Shown here: one piece after another, positions 7,859-16,730 of the stretch
How positions within the stretch are numbered: the stretch's first letter is position 1
Layout of the letters: each line of letters begins with the position of its first letter
Source of the DNA: an uncultured Treponema sp.
GTDB taxonomy: Bacteria; Spirochaetota; Spirochaetia; Treponematales; Treponemataceae
Reading direction: 5' to 3'
Length of the DNA: 32,318 nt
NCBI GenBank assembly: GCA_937892225.1
Contig: CALAUH010000048.1
Location: 1 to 32,318, forward strand
Notes under the pieces: model-generated
The model's input: only the letters and a program-made list of their open reading frames with translations
Told to the model about the DNA's origin: nothing
Database searches by the model: none
Made by a program: the position numbers and the translations under genes

Positions 7859-9025
7859 TTATTTTCTTGATTTTACCAGCTGGGAAATTCTTTCCATAGC
7901 AATCTTTATTTTATTAATATCGGTTGCATAACAACAACGGATAAATCCTTCGCCTGCTGCACCAAAACAACTTCCTGGAACTACAGCTACATTATACTTT
8001 TGAATTAACTCAGTTGCAAATTCTTCTGAAGTCATACCTGTCGGTCGAATATCCGGGAACATATAAAAAGCTCCTTCTGGTTCTGCACAAGGAAGTCCCA
8101 TTTCTATAAAAGCTTTGTACATTAAATTTCTTCTCTGCTGATAACTGACACGCATTTTTTCAACTTCATCCCAGCTGTTTCTTAATCCTTCTGCTGCACC
8201 ATACTGACTGAAAATTGGAGGACAAATTGTATTATATCCGTGAAGTTTACAACACTGAACGAGTAAATCATGTGGAGCGGCAATGTAACCAATACGCCAT
8301 CCAGTCATTGCAAAAGCCTTACTGAATCCATTAAAAATGATTGCGTAATCTTTCATTCCAGGATACTGACCGATTGAAACATGTTTACGTCCGTCGTACA
8401 AAAGTTCACAGTAGATTTCATCACTTAAACACCAGATTTCGTGTTTTTTTACAACTTCTGCAATCTTTTCTAATTCGTCGGCTGGAATTGTACGTCCAGT
8501 TGGATTACTTGGAGAACAGAACATTACAGCTTTTGTTTTTGAAGTACATGCCTTTTCAATTGCATCTGCAGTTGGATAAAGACCTGTTTTACTTGTATCA
8601 AGATGGATAACAGTTGCATTACACAAAGCAGACAATGGCTGATAATTTACATAGCAAGGTTCACAGACAATAATTTCATCACCTGGATTTAAGATTGCAC
8701 GTAAAACCAAGTCCAAACCTTCGCTGGCACCTACTGTTGGTAATATTTCTGTTTTTGGATCATAGAACATATTAAAACGTTCAAGATATTTTGCAATTTC
8801 TTCGCGGAGTTCAATTAAACCCCAGTTAGAAGTATAAGATGTATGTCCTTTTTCAAGATGATAGAATGCTTCTTCGCGGATGTTCCATGGAGTTGCAAAA
8901 TCTGGTTCTCCGACACCAAGCGAAATTATATCATCATGGCCTATACAAAGTTCAAAAAACTTACGGATACCACTTGGTGGAATTTCCATCATTTTTGAAC
9001 TGAATTTATCTATTCTATTATTCAT
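7859..9025 (-). CDS. PLP-dependent class I/II aminotransferase
   Basis: Fold-type I aminotransferase of 388 residues. Visible landmarks are SLGVGEPDF (35-43), SPSNPTGR (171-178), SDEIYCELLY (201-210, with the aspartate that pairs with the PLP nitrogen), the Schiff-base lysine K236 in GFSKAFAMTGWRIGY and the substrate-carboxylate arginine R363 in FIRCCYA. The overall sequence is of the aspartate/alanine aminotransferase (AspC/PatA-like) class. The amino-acid substrate cannot be fixed from motifs. It lies 26 bp behind an Lrp/AsnC regulator, a pairing typical of amino-acid-responsive control. The ATG at 9025 follows an AAGGA-poor A/T-rich stretch, but the N-terminus aligns well with the family. 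Confidence 0.88.
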   Translation of the reverse strand: MNNRIDKFSSKMMEIPPSGIRKFFELCIGHDDIISLGVGEPDFATPWNIREEAFYHLEKGHTSYTSNWGLIELREEIAKYLERFNMFYDPKTEILPTVGASEGLDLVLRAILNPGDEIIVCEPCYVNYQPLSALCNATVIHLDTSKTGLYPTADAIEKACTSKTKAVMFCSPSNPTGRTIPADELEKIAEVVKKHEIWCLSDEIYCELLYDGRKHVSIGQYPGMKDYAIIFNGFSKAFAMTGWRIGYIAAPHDLLVQCCKLHGYNTICPPIFSQYGAAEGLRNSWDEVEKMRVSYQQRRNLMYKAFIEMGLPCAEPEGAFYMFPDIRPTGMTSEEFATELIQKYNVAVVPGSCFGAAGEGFIRCCYATDINKIKIAMERISQLVKSRK

Positions 9026-9051
9026 GTAATTTTCCTAATTTCTTATTTTAA

Positions 9052-9534
9052 TTAAGCCTGCATTTCCCGTTTGTCGCTTTCATCCTGTACATAAACAATA
9101 TCATTTTCTTTATATGTTTTAAGAACAAAATTTGTTTTTGTAGAACGTACGCCTTCAAGTGTAGAAAGTTTTTCACTAACGAATAATGCAACATCTTTAA
9201 GATTGTTACCTTCTATTAAAACTTTTAAATCGTATCCACCACTCATTAAATAAAGTGATTTTACCTGTGGAAATCTATAAATACGATCGGCAATAGCATC
9301 AAAACCATGTTCGCGCTGTGGCTGAACCTGAATCTGAATTTCTGCAATTACTTTGTCTTTCGCGACTTTATCTTTTTCCGGATTTACAATGGCCGCGTAT
9401 TTCAAGATAACTCCATCACTTTCAAGTTTCTTGATAATTTCTGTTACTTCTTCTTCCGTTTTTTTTGTCATTGCCGAAATATCTTTTACAGATAAACGTG
9501 CATTCTGACGCAACAAATTAAGAATTTCGTCCAT
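9052..9534 (-). CDS. Lrp/AsnC-family transcriptional regulator
   Basis: 160 residues from the ATG at 9534, which has GGGGG five bases upstream. An in-frame TTG at 9546 would add four residues but overlaps that ribosome-binding site. The N-terminal winged helix-turn-helix (MDEILNLLRQNARLSVKDIS) and wing (LESDGVILKYAAIVNPEK) are typical of Lrp. The C-terminal RAM/ferredoxin-like domain (VKSLYLMSGGYDLKVLIEG) binds an amino-acid effector and mediates octamer assembly. It is the first gene before the aminotransferase and probably controls it and perhaps itself. A promoter candidate lies directly upstream. Confidence 0.9.
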   Translation of the reverse strand: MDEILNLLRQNARLSVKDISAMTKKTEEEVTEIIKKLESDGVILKYAAIVNPEKDKVAKDKVIAEIQIQVQPQREHGFDAIADRIYRFPQVKSLYLMSGGYDLKVLIEGNNLKDVALFVSEKLSTLEGVRSTKTNFVLKTYKENDIVYVQDESDKREMQA

Positions 9535-9569
9535 TGTTTCCCCCAAAATTTTACAATAATGAATATATA

Positions 9570-9598
9570 ATTTTACTATTAAATAAGAAAATTTACAA
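9570..9598 (-). promoter_or_regulatory. Promoter candidate for the Lrp-type gene and the operon behind it
   Basis: Minus-strand TTGTAA (9598-9593), a 17-bp spacer and TAAAAT (9575-9570). A start near 9563 would leave a leader of about 28 nt before the ATG at 9534. The region is A/T-rich, so chance matches are likely. Confidence 0.35.
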
Positions 9599-9612
9599 TT
9601 TCATTTTTATGA

Positions 9613-10476
9613 TTATTCTCTTGATTTACCTAAAATTACTACAGATACAAAGATTAAAATCATACCGATTATTTTCTGAGTATTAATTTCTTCCTGCCAT
9701 AAAAAAATGCCTACAAGAGACCCCACCAAAGGTTCAACTGTTACCATAATTGCAGCTTTACCAGTTTCTAATCCGCTCAATCCTAATGTATACAAAACAT
9801 AAGGAAGGACAGTACATATTAAAGAAACACCTAAAAATAAAAATAAAACCTGCCATGAAAAATCAATACAAAGAGACTGGAAATCTCCAAAAGGAATTAA
9901 AGAAATACCAGAAAAAAGAAAAGTATAAAAAGTTACTGTCAGAGAACTGTATTTTTCCAATGCATATCTTGAAAAAATAGAATACAAAGCATATCCAATT
10001 CCAGCACAAATACCAATTAAAATACCTTTTGTACTGATAAAGCCGTTTTTACTTCCAAGCCCCGTAACTAAAATGCATCCTGTAAATGTCATTAATAATG
10101 CAATGATTTTTACAGATGTAAATCTTTCTTTAAATAAAATACACGAAAATAATACTACAAAAATTGGCGAAGTATACAATAAAATTACGGCAATGCAAGA
10201 ACCAACTTCGAGAATAGTTCTAAAATAACATAGAGAAAAAAAAGTTAAACTGATTATTCCGGTTCCGATAAACATCCATAAATCTTTTAAATGAATTACA
10301 AGTAAAGATTTATCTTTTTTCATCAGGTAGACAAACATAATAACTGCCGAAATTAATGCACGAAGCATCATAATCTGAATTGTACCAATGCCTGCATCAG
10401 ACAAGGGTTTTATAAATACAGAAATGATGCCCCATAAAATTCCGGCAGTTACTGTAGATAAAATATATTTTGACAA
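9613..10476 (-). CDS. EamA-domain drug/metabolite-type transporter
   Basis: Integral membrane protein of 287 residues with about ten hydrophobic helices arranged as two EamA repeats (roughly 1-135 and 145-285), typical of DMT exporters of amino acids or other metabolites. Landmarks are LYTSPIFVVLFSCILFKE in repeat 1 and TVEPLVGSLVGIFLWQE in repeat 2, the classic end-of-repeat motifs. The start is a TTG at 10476 that directly abuts the TAA of the phosphofructokinase gene, with only a weak AGAAG upstream, so translation is probably coupled to that gene. Substrate unknown. Confidence 0.85.
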   Translation of the reverse strand: MSKYILSTVTAGILWGIISVFIKPLSDAGIGTIQIMMLRALISAVIMFVYLMKKDKSLLVIHLKDLWMFIGTGIISLTFFSLCYFRTILEVGSCIAVILLYTSPIFVVLFSCILFKERFTSVKIIALLMTFTGCILVTGLGSKNGFISTKGILIGICAGIGYALYSIFSRYALEKYSSLTVTFYTFLFSGISLIPFGDFQSLCIDFSWQVLFLFLGVSLICTVLPYVLYTLGLSGLETGKAAIMVTVEPLVGSLVGIFLWQEEINTQKIIGMILIFVSVVILGKSRE

Positions 10477-11883
10477 TTATTTTTTCTTCTGTTCACTTGG
10501 TTTTGATTTTGCACTTGCAACAGCAGCAGCCATTTTTGCCTGTGCAGTCTTCATATCATTAACCATAAGAATTGGCTGACCAGTAGCATCAAGTGTATCA
10601 CGCCATAAAGAGCCTTCTGGGTCAACTGCATTTCTATGAGCTGTAACAGCCTTAATTGGTAAATGAACGAATTTATCATGAACAAGACCAATAACACATT
10701 TTGTTTTACCTGCCATTGCAGCATGTACAGCATTATTTCCAAGACGTTCACAATAAATTGAATCTGATGCAGTAGTTACCGAAGCACGTACCTGATAAGA
10801 AGGATCAATATATTTTAAGTTAATTTCAATCTTCTTATTCTTAAAATATTTTTCAATTTCAGCTTTTAGATAAACACCAATATCTGCAAGTTTTTTATTT
10901 CCAGATGCATCTGTTGCATTTGTAGATGTAAGTAAATCCTGACCAGCACCTTCTGAAACTACAATTACAGCATGTCCACGTTTTGCAAGACGGCGTTCAA
11001 GGCAAGCTAAGAATCCGTTTTCACCTTCCATTTCAAAAGGAACTTCAGGAATTAAACAGAAGTTTGTTTCGTGTGATGAAAGAGCAGCAGCAGCGGCAAT
11101 AAATCCAGCTTCACGTCCCATAAGTTTTACAAGACCAATACCATTAATCTGACTTGCAGCTTCCATATGAACAGCAGCGACTGTTTCTTTAGCACGCTGA
11201 ACGGCAGTTTCAAAACCGAAAGAACGATCCATAAACATAAGGTCATTATCAACAGTTTTTGGAACACCAACAACAGCACATTTAAGTCCGCGTTTTTCAA
11301 CTTCGCATGCAATATCATAAGAACCGCGCTGAGTACCGTCACCACCAAGAATAAAGAGCATATTGATTCCATCTCTTTCAAGACAGTCTACAATTTCAGA
11401 TACACGCTGTCCGCCACCACGGCTAGTTCCAAGGTATGTACCACCAATTTTATGAATTTCATCAATTAAATAACGGTCAAGTTCAATTGGTTCATATCCA
11501 CTTTCTGCAAAGAAACCACGGAAACCAAACTGATAACCTTTAATTGTTTTTACTCCATAACGAGTATTTAAGCAGCGTACAATGGCACGAATAACATCAT
11601 TCAAACCAGGACAAAGTCCACCACAAGTACAAATACCTGCTTTTGCATGTGTAGGATCAAAATAAATCTTTTCTCTAGGTCCAGCTTTTTCCATTAAGTT
11701 TGATGAATCAAGAACAATTGGTTTTGTTTTGTCATAAACATTAATGTTATTAATTACATAAGAATCATCACTAACATAGTTAGCAGTATAATCACCATGA
11801 GCTGTAGAAAGTTTAATTGGAGATTGGATTGTACATGGTCCCAAATTATTAATAGTAAAATCAAATTCTTCTTCTGATTTCAT
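10477..11883 (-). CDS. 6-phosphofructokinase, long plant/trypanosome-like ATP type
   Basis: Phosphorylates fructose 6-phosphate in glycolysis. The 468 residues comprise a roughly 80-residue N-terminal extension and then the PFK fold: ICTCGGLCPGLND (84-96), GGTYLGTSRGGGQ, GGDGTQRGS (180-188) and GVPKTVDND (206-214, catalytic D212 and D214). The residue that separates ATP from pyrophosphate enzymes is Gly183 here, as in ATP-PFKs, while Lys209 is the residue usually seen in pyrophosphate enzymes. This mixed pattern is known in ATP-dependent PFKs of plants and trypanosomes. I therefore favour ATP, without certainty. The C-terminus is Ala/Lys-rich. The ATG at 11883 has AGAGG upstream. It is divergent from the LemA gene and leads the EamA gene. 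Confidence 0.88.
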   Translation of the reverse strand: MKSEEEFDFTINNLGPCTIQSPIKLSTAHGDYTANYVSDDSYVINNINVYDKTKPIVLDSSNLMEKAGPREKIYFDPTHAKAGICTCGGLCPGLNDVIRAIVRCLNTRYGVKTIKGYQFGFRGFFAESGYEPIELDRYLIDEIHKIGGTYLGTSRGGGQRVSEIVDCLERDGINMLFILGGDGTQRGSYDIACEVEKRGLKCAVVGVPKTVDNDLMFMDRSFGFETAVQRAKETVAAVHMEAASQINGIGLVKLMGREAGFIAAAAALSSHETNFCLIPEVPFEMEGENGFLACLERRLAKRGHAVIVVSEGAGQDLLTSTNATDASGNKKLADIGVYLKAEIEKYFKNKKIEINLKYIDPSYQVRASVTTASDSIYCERLGNNAVHAAMAGKTKCVIGLVHDKFVHLPIKAVTAHRNAVDPEGSLWRDTLDATGQPILMVNDMKTAQAKMAAAVASAKSKPSEQKKK

Positions 11884-11951
11884 AAAAAACCTCTATTATA
11901 GAAATAATACAATTAATTAATAAATTAATTAAGTATATCGAAAAAAAATAG

Positions 11952-11980
11952 TTGACGCTAGTGCAATATTTATTTAATTT
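11952..11980 (+). promoter_or_regulatory. Promoter candidate for the LemA operon
   Basis: TTGACG (11952-11957), 17-bp spacer, TAATTT (11975-11980). The -35 is good and the -10 weak. A start near 11987 leaves about 23 nt of leader containing GGAGGA before the ATG at 12010. Confidence 0.35.
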
Positions 11981-12009
11981 TAAACATAATAAGTATTTTG
12001 GAGGAATCT

Positions 12010-12615
12010 ATGGAAAAACCAAAGAGATTTTTAATAACATTAGGAATAATCATTTTATGTATATTTTGTTTTTATGGTTGTTTTAAAAACACGTATAATG
12101 GATTTGTAGAAAAAGATGAAAACGTTTCTCAAAAATGGTCAGAAGTTCAAAACCAATATCAGCGCAGATATGATTTAATTCCAAATCTTACTGCAACTGT
12201 AAAAGGCTATGCACAACATGAAAAAGAAGTTTTTGAAGAAGTAGCAAAAGCAAGAGCCAGTGCCGGCGGACAGATAAATGTTTCTGATTCAATTTTAAAT
12301 GATCCAGAAGCATTCGCAAATTATCAGCAGATTCAAGACCAGCTCGGTGCAAGTTTACAGCGACTTTTAGTTGTTACAGAAAATTATCCTGAATTAAAGG
12401 CAGATAAAAACTTTCTTGCACTTCAAGATGAACTTGCAAGTACAGAAAATAAAATTGCAGTTGAAAGAAAAAGATTCACAGAATCTGTAGAAGATTACAA
12501 TAAATCTATAAGAATGTTCCCTAAAAATATAATTGCAAATATGTGCGGCTTTACAAAAAAAGAATATTTTAATGCTGCAGTACAGGCACAGGAAGCTCCT
12601 AAAGTAGAATTTTAA
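12010..12615 (+). CDS. lemA: LemA family protein
   Basis: 201 residues from the ATG at 12010, preceded by GGAGGA. An in-frame TTG at 11998 lies inside the ribosome-binding site and is unlikely to be used. The N-terminal transmembrane segment (RFLITLGIIILCIFCFYGCF) is followed by the long helical LemA domain, with the diagnostic QYQRRYDLIPNLTATVKGYA and later ENKIAVERKRFTESVEDYN. LemA proteins are membrane-anchored helical-bundle proteins of unclear function, very often encoded beside TPM-domain proteins, as here. A cysteine in FYGC could in principle be a spirochaetal lipobox, but the family pattern suggests a plain anchor. Confidence 0.9.
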   Translation: MEKPKRFLITLGIIILCIFCFYGCFKNTYNGFVEKDENVSQKWSEVQNQYQRRYDLIPNLTATVKGYAQHEKEVFEEVAKARASAGGQINVSDSILNDPEAFANYQQIQDQLGASLQRLLVVTENYPELKADKNFLALQDELASTENKIAVERKRFTESVEDYNKSIRMFPKNIIANMCGFTKKEYFNAAVQAQEAPKVEF

Positions 12616-12640
12616 TTGATTTTAAGAAAAGGAAGTCAAA

Positions 12641-13348
12641 GTGAAATACAGAAATTTAATAAAAAAATTAAATTTAAATGAACAGGATTTTGCAAGAATT
12701 AAAGATGCAATAAAACAGGCTGAATCAAAAACTACAGGTGAAATAGCAATTGCAGTCGCTCCTGAAAGTGCACACTACTCTTTCTGGGAACTTCTTGCTG
12801 CAAATATTATCTCTGCATTAGTATTTATACTTCTACTTCCTTTTTCTTCAAAAATTCATGATTTTTACGAAAGCATCTACTGGCATACTGAACCTTCATG
12901 GGTTATTCCTTCGTTTTTTATAATTGCATGTTTTTTAACAATTGTAATTGTCTTTTATCTTACAAACATACCGTTCATAGACAGCATCATAATTCCAAAA
13001 GCAATAAAAAAAGTTTCGGTAACACAACGTGCATTCAGATATTTTACAGAAAGCGGTGTTTATAAAACAAAAGAACATTCCGGCATTTTAATTTTTGTTT
13101 CATACATGGAAAAAGAAGTTCGAATAATTGCAGACCAAGGATTATCAAAATCAATTTCAAATGATTTATGGGCATTAATTGCAGATGATCTTGCAGAAGA
13201 TATTAAAAACAAAAAAACAACAGATGCGTTTATTAATGCAATAAACAGATGCGGAGATTTATTAACACAATATTTTCCAAATAATAAAGAAGATGATAAT
13301 GAATTAGCAGACGGATTAATAATTTTAGGAGATGCAGGATGGTATTAA
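12641..13348 (+). CDS. TPM-domain membrane protein with an inserted transmembrane hairpin
   Basis: 235 residues starting at a GTG (12641) preceded by AAGGA. The first part (FARIKDAIKQAESKTTGEIA) is the opening helix and strand of a TPM domain. Two hydrophobic segments then follow (about 47-68 and 88-108), and afterwards the TPM core resumes (KEHSGILIFVSYMEKEVRII, then LWALIADDLAEDIKNK). The domain thus seems to be split by a membrane hairpin, which is known in some TPM proteins. The TPM family acts at membranes, in photosystem repair in plants, with unknown function in most bacteria. It overlaps the next gene by 10 bp, which indicates coupling. The C-terminus (DGLIILGDAGWY) is short. Confidence 0.75.
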   Translation: MKYRNLIKKLNLNEQDFARIKDAIKQAESKTTGEIAIAVAPESAHYSFWELLAANIISALVFILLLPFSSKIHDFYESIYWHTEPSWVIPSFFIIACFLTIVIVFYLTNIPFIDSIIIPKAIKKVSVTQRAFRYFTESGVYKTKEHSGILIFVSYMEKEVRIIADQGLSKSISNDLWALIADDLAEDIKNKKTTDAFINAINRCGDLLTQYFPNNKEDDNELADGLIILGDAGWY

Positions 13349-14103
13349 AGAAAAAAAATATTCTTATAATCTTATTATTAATTTCAACAGCGTCTCTTTT
13401 TGGATTAAATGTTCCTGCTTTAAAATCCAGAGTTAATGATTATGCTGATATTATTACTCCTGAATATGAAAGACAAATAGAAGATTATCTTTACAGTCTT
13501 GAGAATACAACACAAATTCAAATGGCAGTTTTAACAGTCAAATCTTTAGAAGGACAGGATATAGAATCCTTTAGTATAGATGTAGCAGATGCATGGAAAT
13601 TAGGACAGAATGATAAAGACATAGGTGCATTATTAATTGTTTCTTTAGATGACAGAACCATACGTATAGAAGTCGGCTATGATTTAGAAGAAAAACTTAC
13701 TGCACTAAAATGCGGATTAATCATAAGAAATATTATTACTCCAGAATTCCAGACAAATAATTACGGCGAAGGAATATTACAGGGCGTAAAAAACATGGGT
13801 GGAATTGCAAGTGATAATACAGAACTTATAGCAAAAAGCGTATTAAAAGAAGATGATAAAGCGGAAGATTCAAAATATTCAATAATTATTGTATTGATTT
13901 TTATTTTTATTATTTTATTCGGAAATATTGATGAACTAAGATGGTTATTTTTTGCAAGATTATTTGGTTCATCACGCAGTTTTTCGAGCGGTAAAACATT
14001 TTTTTCCAGCGGTTCTGGAAGCAGTCATTCATTCTCAGGCGGTTCTAGTTTTAGAGGTGGCGGCGGACATTTTGGTGGCGGCGGAGCAACAGGACACTGG
14101 TAA
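13339..14103 (+). CDS. TPM-domain protein, YgcG type, with a Gly/Ser-rich tail
   Basis: 254 residues. An N-terminal signal peptide (NILIILLLISTASLFG) leads into a complete TPM domain (VNDYADIITPEYERQIEDYL and, further on, DIGALLIVSLDDRTIRIEVG). A transmembrane segment at about 180-197 (IIIVLIFIFIILFGN) is followed by a tail rich in serine and glycine that ends in repeated GGG and GHW. This is the usual YgcG architecture: an extracytoplasmic TPM domain, a membrane anchor and a flexible glycine-rich tail. The start overlaps the preceding TPM gene. LemA and TPM proteins are often co-encoded and are presumed to work together at the envelope. Confidence 0.88.
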   Translation: MVLKKKNILIILLLISTASLFGLNVPALKSRVNDYADIITPEYERQIEDYLYSLENTTQIQMAVLTVKSLEGQDIESFSIDVADAWKLGQNDKDIGALLIVSLDDRTIRIEVGYDLEEKLTALKCGLIIRNIITPEFQTNNYGEGILQGVKNMGGIASDNTELIAKSVLKEDDKAEDSKYSIIIVLIFIFIILFGNIDELRWLFFARLFGSSRSFSSGKTFFSSGSGSSHSFSGGSSFRGGGGHFGGGGATGHW

Positions 14104-14176
14104 TAAATGCTATTGTAACTTTTCAAAAAATTTGTAATTATCATTTATATAACATTACAACAAGGAGATTTTATTA

Positions 14177-14866
14177 ATGGAAACAGAATATTTATCAGAA
14201 GAAGTAAAAAATTCTGCTGCTAAAAAATTCATGACAAAAGTATATGCATGGATGTCACTTGCATTGGTTATTACTGGAATCAGTGCAATTTTACCAATGA
14301 TGTCTTATACACTATTTAATTTTATTTTTCAAAAAAGCGGTTTTATTTTATTAATTATTGCTGAATTAGTTTTAGTTATAGTTTTATCTGCAGCTATTAG
14401 AAAACTATCGGTAACAGCTGCAACTATTGCATTTATTGCATATTCAATAGTAAACGGATTAACCTTATCTAGCATTTTCCTTACATACAGCATTAATTCA
14501 ATTGGATTAATTTTCTTTATTACTGCCGGAATGTTCCTTGGAATGACAATCTACGGTGCTTTTACAAAACAAGACCTTACATCAGCCGGAAGATATCTTT
14601 CAATGGCACTTATTGGAATTATTATTGCAATCGTTATTAATTTAATTTTCAAATCAGATAAATTAGACTGGTTAATATGTATTGTTTCTTTAGGAGTATT
14701 TATTGGACTTACAGCTTACGATACACAGAAAATATTAAAAACAGCAGAAATGTCAGATGATTCAGAAACTTTCAAAAAAGCTGCAATCATCGGTGCCCTC
14801 GAACTTTATCTTGATTTTATCAACATTTTCTTAAAACTCTTAAGATTATTCGGTAAAAGAAAATAA
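14177..14866 (+). CDS. Bax inhibitor-1/YccA family membrane protein
   Basis: 229 residues with seven hydrophobic helices. Landmarks are FMTKVYAWMSLALVITGISA at the N-terminus, GAFTKQDLTSAGRYLSMALI in the middle and YDTQKILKTAE followed by ALELYLDFINIFLKLLRLFG at the C-terminus, all typical of the BI-1 (UPF0005) family. Some bacterial members are pH-sensitive calcium-leak channels, while YccA modulates FtsH; which applies here cannot be said. The ATG has AAGGAG ten bases upstream. It follows the TPM gene by 73 bp without an obvious terminator. Its TAA directly abuts the convergent permease gene. Confidence 0.92.
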   Translation: METEYLSEEVKNSAAKKFMTKVYAWMSLALVITGISAILPMMSYTLFNFIFQKSGFILLIIAELVLVIVLSAAIRKLSVTAATIAFIAYSIVNGLTLSSIFLTYSINSIGLIFFITAGMFLGMTIYGAFTKQDLTSAGRYLSMALIGIIIAIVINLIFKSDKLDWLICIVSLGVFIGLTAYDTQKILKTAEMSDDSETFKKAAIIGALELYLDFINIFLKLLRLFGKRK

Positions 14867-16060
14867 CTATTCAGAAGACAATGCTTCTACAGGGTCTAAT
14901 TTTGCGGCCCTGGAAGCAGGATTCAATCCGAAGAAAACACCTACTCCAGCACTAAAAACAAAAGCAGCCAGGCAGATTGGCAAATTAACAGCAAACGACC
15001 ATTTCAAAACAAGAACTACTACAAGACTAATTAAAATACCAAATATAATTCCACAAATTCCACCAGTTAAACTTATTGCAGCAGATTCAACAAGAAACTG
15101 TAATTTTATATCTTTTGGACTTGCACCCAATGCTTTACGAATTCCAATCTCTTTTTTTCTTTCAGTAACTGTTACAATCATAATATTCATAATACCGATT
15201 CCACCTACCAAAAGAGAAATCGCAGCAATTCCAGATAAAAGAAGAGCAATTGTACTCATAGTTGCCTGATTATTTTCAATCATAGTTGTCATGGAAACAA
15301 CAGAAATCGAATGATCCTGACCTGTTAATGCATACGCAAAATCTTCTATATCACTTGCAACTTTAGAAGCGACATCTTCACTTACCGCTTTTATTACCAT
15401 TTGTGACGCATTCTGATTTGGTTTTATCTTTTTTGTATAAAATCCGCGTGTTACATAAGCCGTTGATTTTTGAGAACCAAACATATTTTCTTTTGGTTCC
15501 AGAACCCCAATAACTCTAAAACCAAAAGTAATACCACTCATATCAAGAGTTACAAGCTGACCTATAGGATTCATATCTGGAAATAAAATTTCTGAGACTT
15601 CACTACCAAGAATTATTTTTTGAAGTCCTTCAACATCATCACTAACAGAAAAAGATTCTCCTTTATCAACCTTTAATGCATTAGCTTCGATAAAACCATA
15701 TTCAACAGCATTTATTGAACAGGAAGAAACAGTATCTTCAAAACGCAATTGTCCGCTGACAGAATTTGAATAATAAATTTCTTTGATGTTATCAATATTA
15801 TCAAAAACTTTTTGTCTAAAATCTTCATTCATTTCAATCGAATTTGCGGAAGAAGAACGCATCCTAAAACCTGCATTTACCTGAACTAAATCAAGACCTA
15901 AAGATTTATATGAATTTTTAATATTTGCCGTTGCACTTTGACCAATAGTTGTAATGACAATAACTGATGTTACACCAATTATTACACCAAGCAGCGATAA
16001 GAGCGTACGTATTTTATTATGTTTAAATCCTTTAAAGGCATTCTGCAAATCTTCAAACAT
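14867..16060 (-). CDS. MacB/FtsX-type ABC transporter permease
   Basis: 397 residues with the MacB layout: a first transmembrane helix (LSLLGVIIGVTSVIVITTIG, about 22-41), a large periplasmic MacB_PCD domain (about 45-270), then three C-terminal helices (ALLLSGIAAISLLVGGIGIM; GGICGIIFGILISLVVVLVL; ICLAAFVFSAGVGVFFG). ERKKEIGIRKALGAS between them is the conserved coupling motif facing the ATPase. In E. coli MacB the ATPase is fused to this domain; here it is a separate gene overlapping by 8 bp. The protein is a mechanotransmission-type pump that drives export through the adaptor and TolC partner encoded upstream. Confidence 0.92.
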   Translation of the reverse strand: MFEDLQNAFKGFKHNKIRTLLSLLGVIIGVTSVIVITTIGQSATANIKNSYKSLGLDLVQVNAGFRMRSSSANSIEMNEDFRQKVFDNIDNIKEIYYSNSVSGQLRFEDTVSSCSINAVEYGFIEANALKVDKGESFSVSDDVEGLQKIILGSEVSEILFPDMNPIGQLVTLDMSGITFGFRVIGVLEPKENMFGSQKSTAYVTRGFYTKKIKPNQNASQMVIKAVSEDVASKVASDIEDFAYALTGQDHSISVVSMTTMIENNQATMSTIALLLSGIAAISLLVGGIGIMNIMIVTVTERKKEIGIRKALGASPKDIKLQFLVESAAISLTGGICGIIFGILISLVVVLVLKWSFAVNLPICLAAFVFSAGVGVFFGLNPASRAAKLDPVEALSSE

Positions 16061-16730
16061 TTAATTTTCCATCCAGTAATTTTACACATCTTTGTGTTGA
16101 TTTACCTAATTTTTCATCATGTGTAACTAATATAATTGTTGTACCAAGACTGTTTATTTCTCTAAACAATTCCATAACCGACTGACCGTTTTCCTGATCC
16201 AAAGCACCAGTCGGTTCATCAGCTAAAATTAATTTTGGTCTGGTAACAGTCGCTCTTGCAATTGCAACTCTCTGTTTTTGACCGCCGGACAATTCACTCG
16301 GAAGATGATTAAGTCTTTCTTTAAGTCCCATTCTGACCAATGCAGCTTCAGCAAGAGTTTTTCTTTCCTGAATAGGAACTTTTTTATATCTTAAAGGAAC
16401 CATTACGTTTTCCAGAATTGTTAAATCAGGTAAAAGATTATACTGCTGAAATACAAAGCCTATTGTTTTATTTCTTAAAACAGCAAGATCTTTTTCTGTC
16501 ATCTTAGAAGTTTCTGTTCCATTAACAAAAATCTTCCCCTGCGAAGGTCTGTCCAGACAACCAATCATATTCATACAGGTTGATTTTCCAGAACCGGAAG
16601 GCCCCATTATTGAAATAAATTCTCCTTCCTTCACAGAAAATGAAACATCATTTAAAGCTGTAACTGTTTCTTCGCCCATCTTGTATATTTTATAAACATG
16701 CTCAAGACGGATTACTTCATTTTCAAACAT
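16053..16730 (-). CDS. ABC transporter ATPase, MacB/LolD class
   Basis: 225-residue nucleotide-binding subunit with Walker A GPSGSGKST (43-51), Q-loop FQQYNLLP (94-101), signature LSGGQKQRVAIARA (147-160), Walker B LILADEPTGALD (167-178, catalytic E172) and the H-loop histidine H204 in LVTHD. It is complete and intact. It lies directly between the adaptor gene (end to end, no gap) and the permease gene (8-bp overlap), so the three proteins should be made together. It powers the tripartite exporter. Confidence 0.94.
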   Translation of the reverse strand: MFENEVIRLEHVYKIYKMGEETVTALNDVSFSVKEGEFISIMGPSGSGKSTCMNMIGCLDRPSQGKIFVNGTETSKMTEKDLAVLRNKTIGFVFQQYNLLPDLTILENVMVPLRYKKVPIQERKTLAEAALVRMGLKERLNHLPSELSGGQKQRVAIARATVTRPKLILADEPTGALDQENGQSVMELFREINSLGTTIILVTHDEKLGKSTQRCVKLLDGKLNV

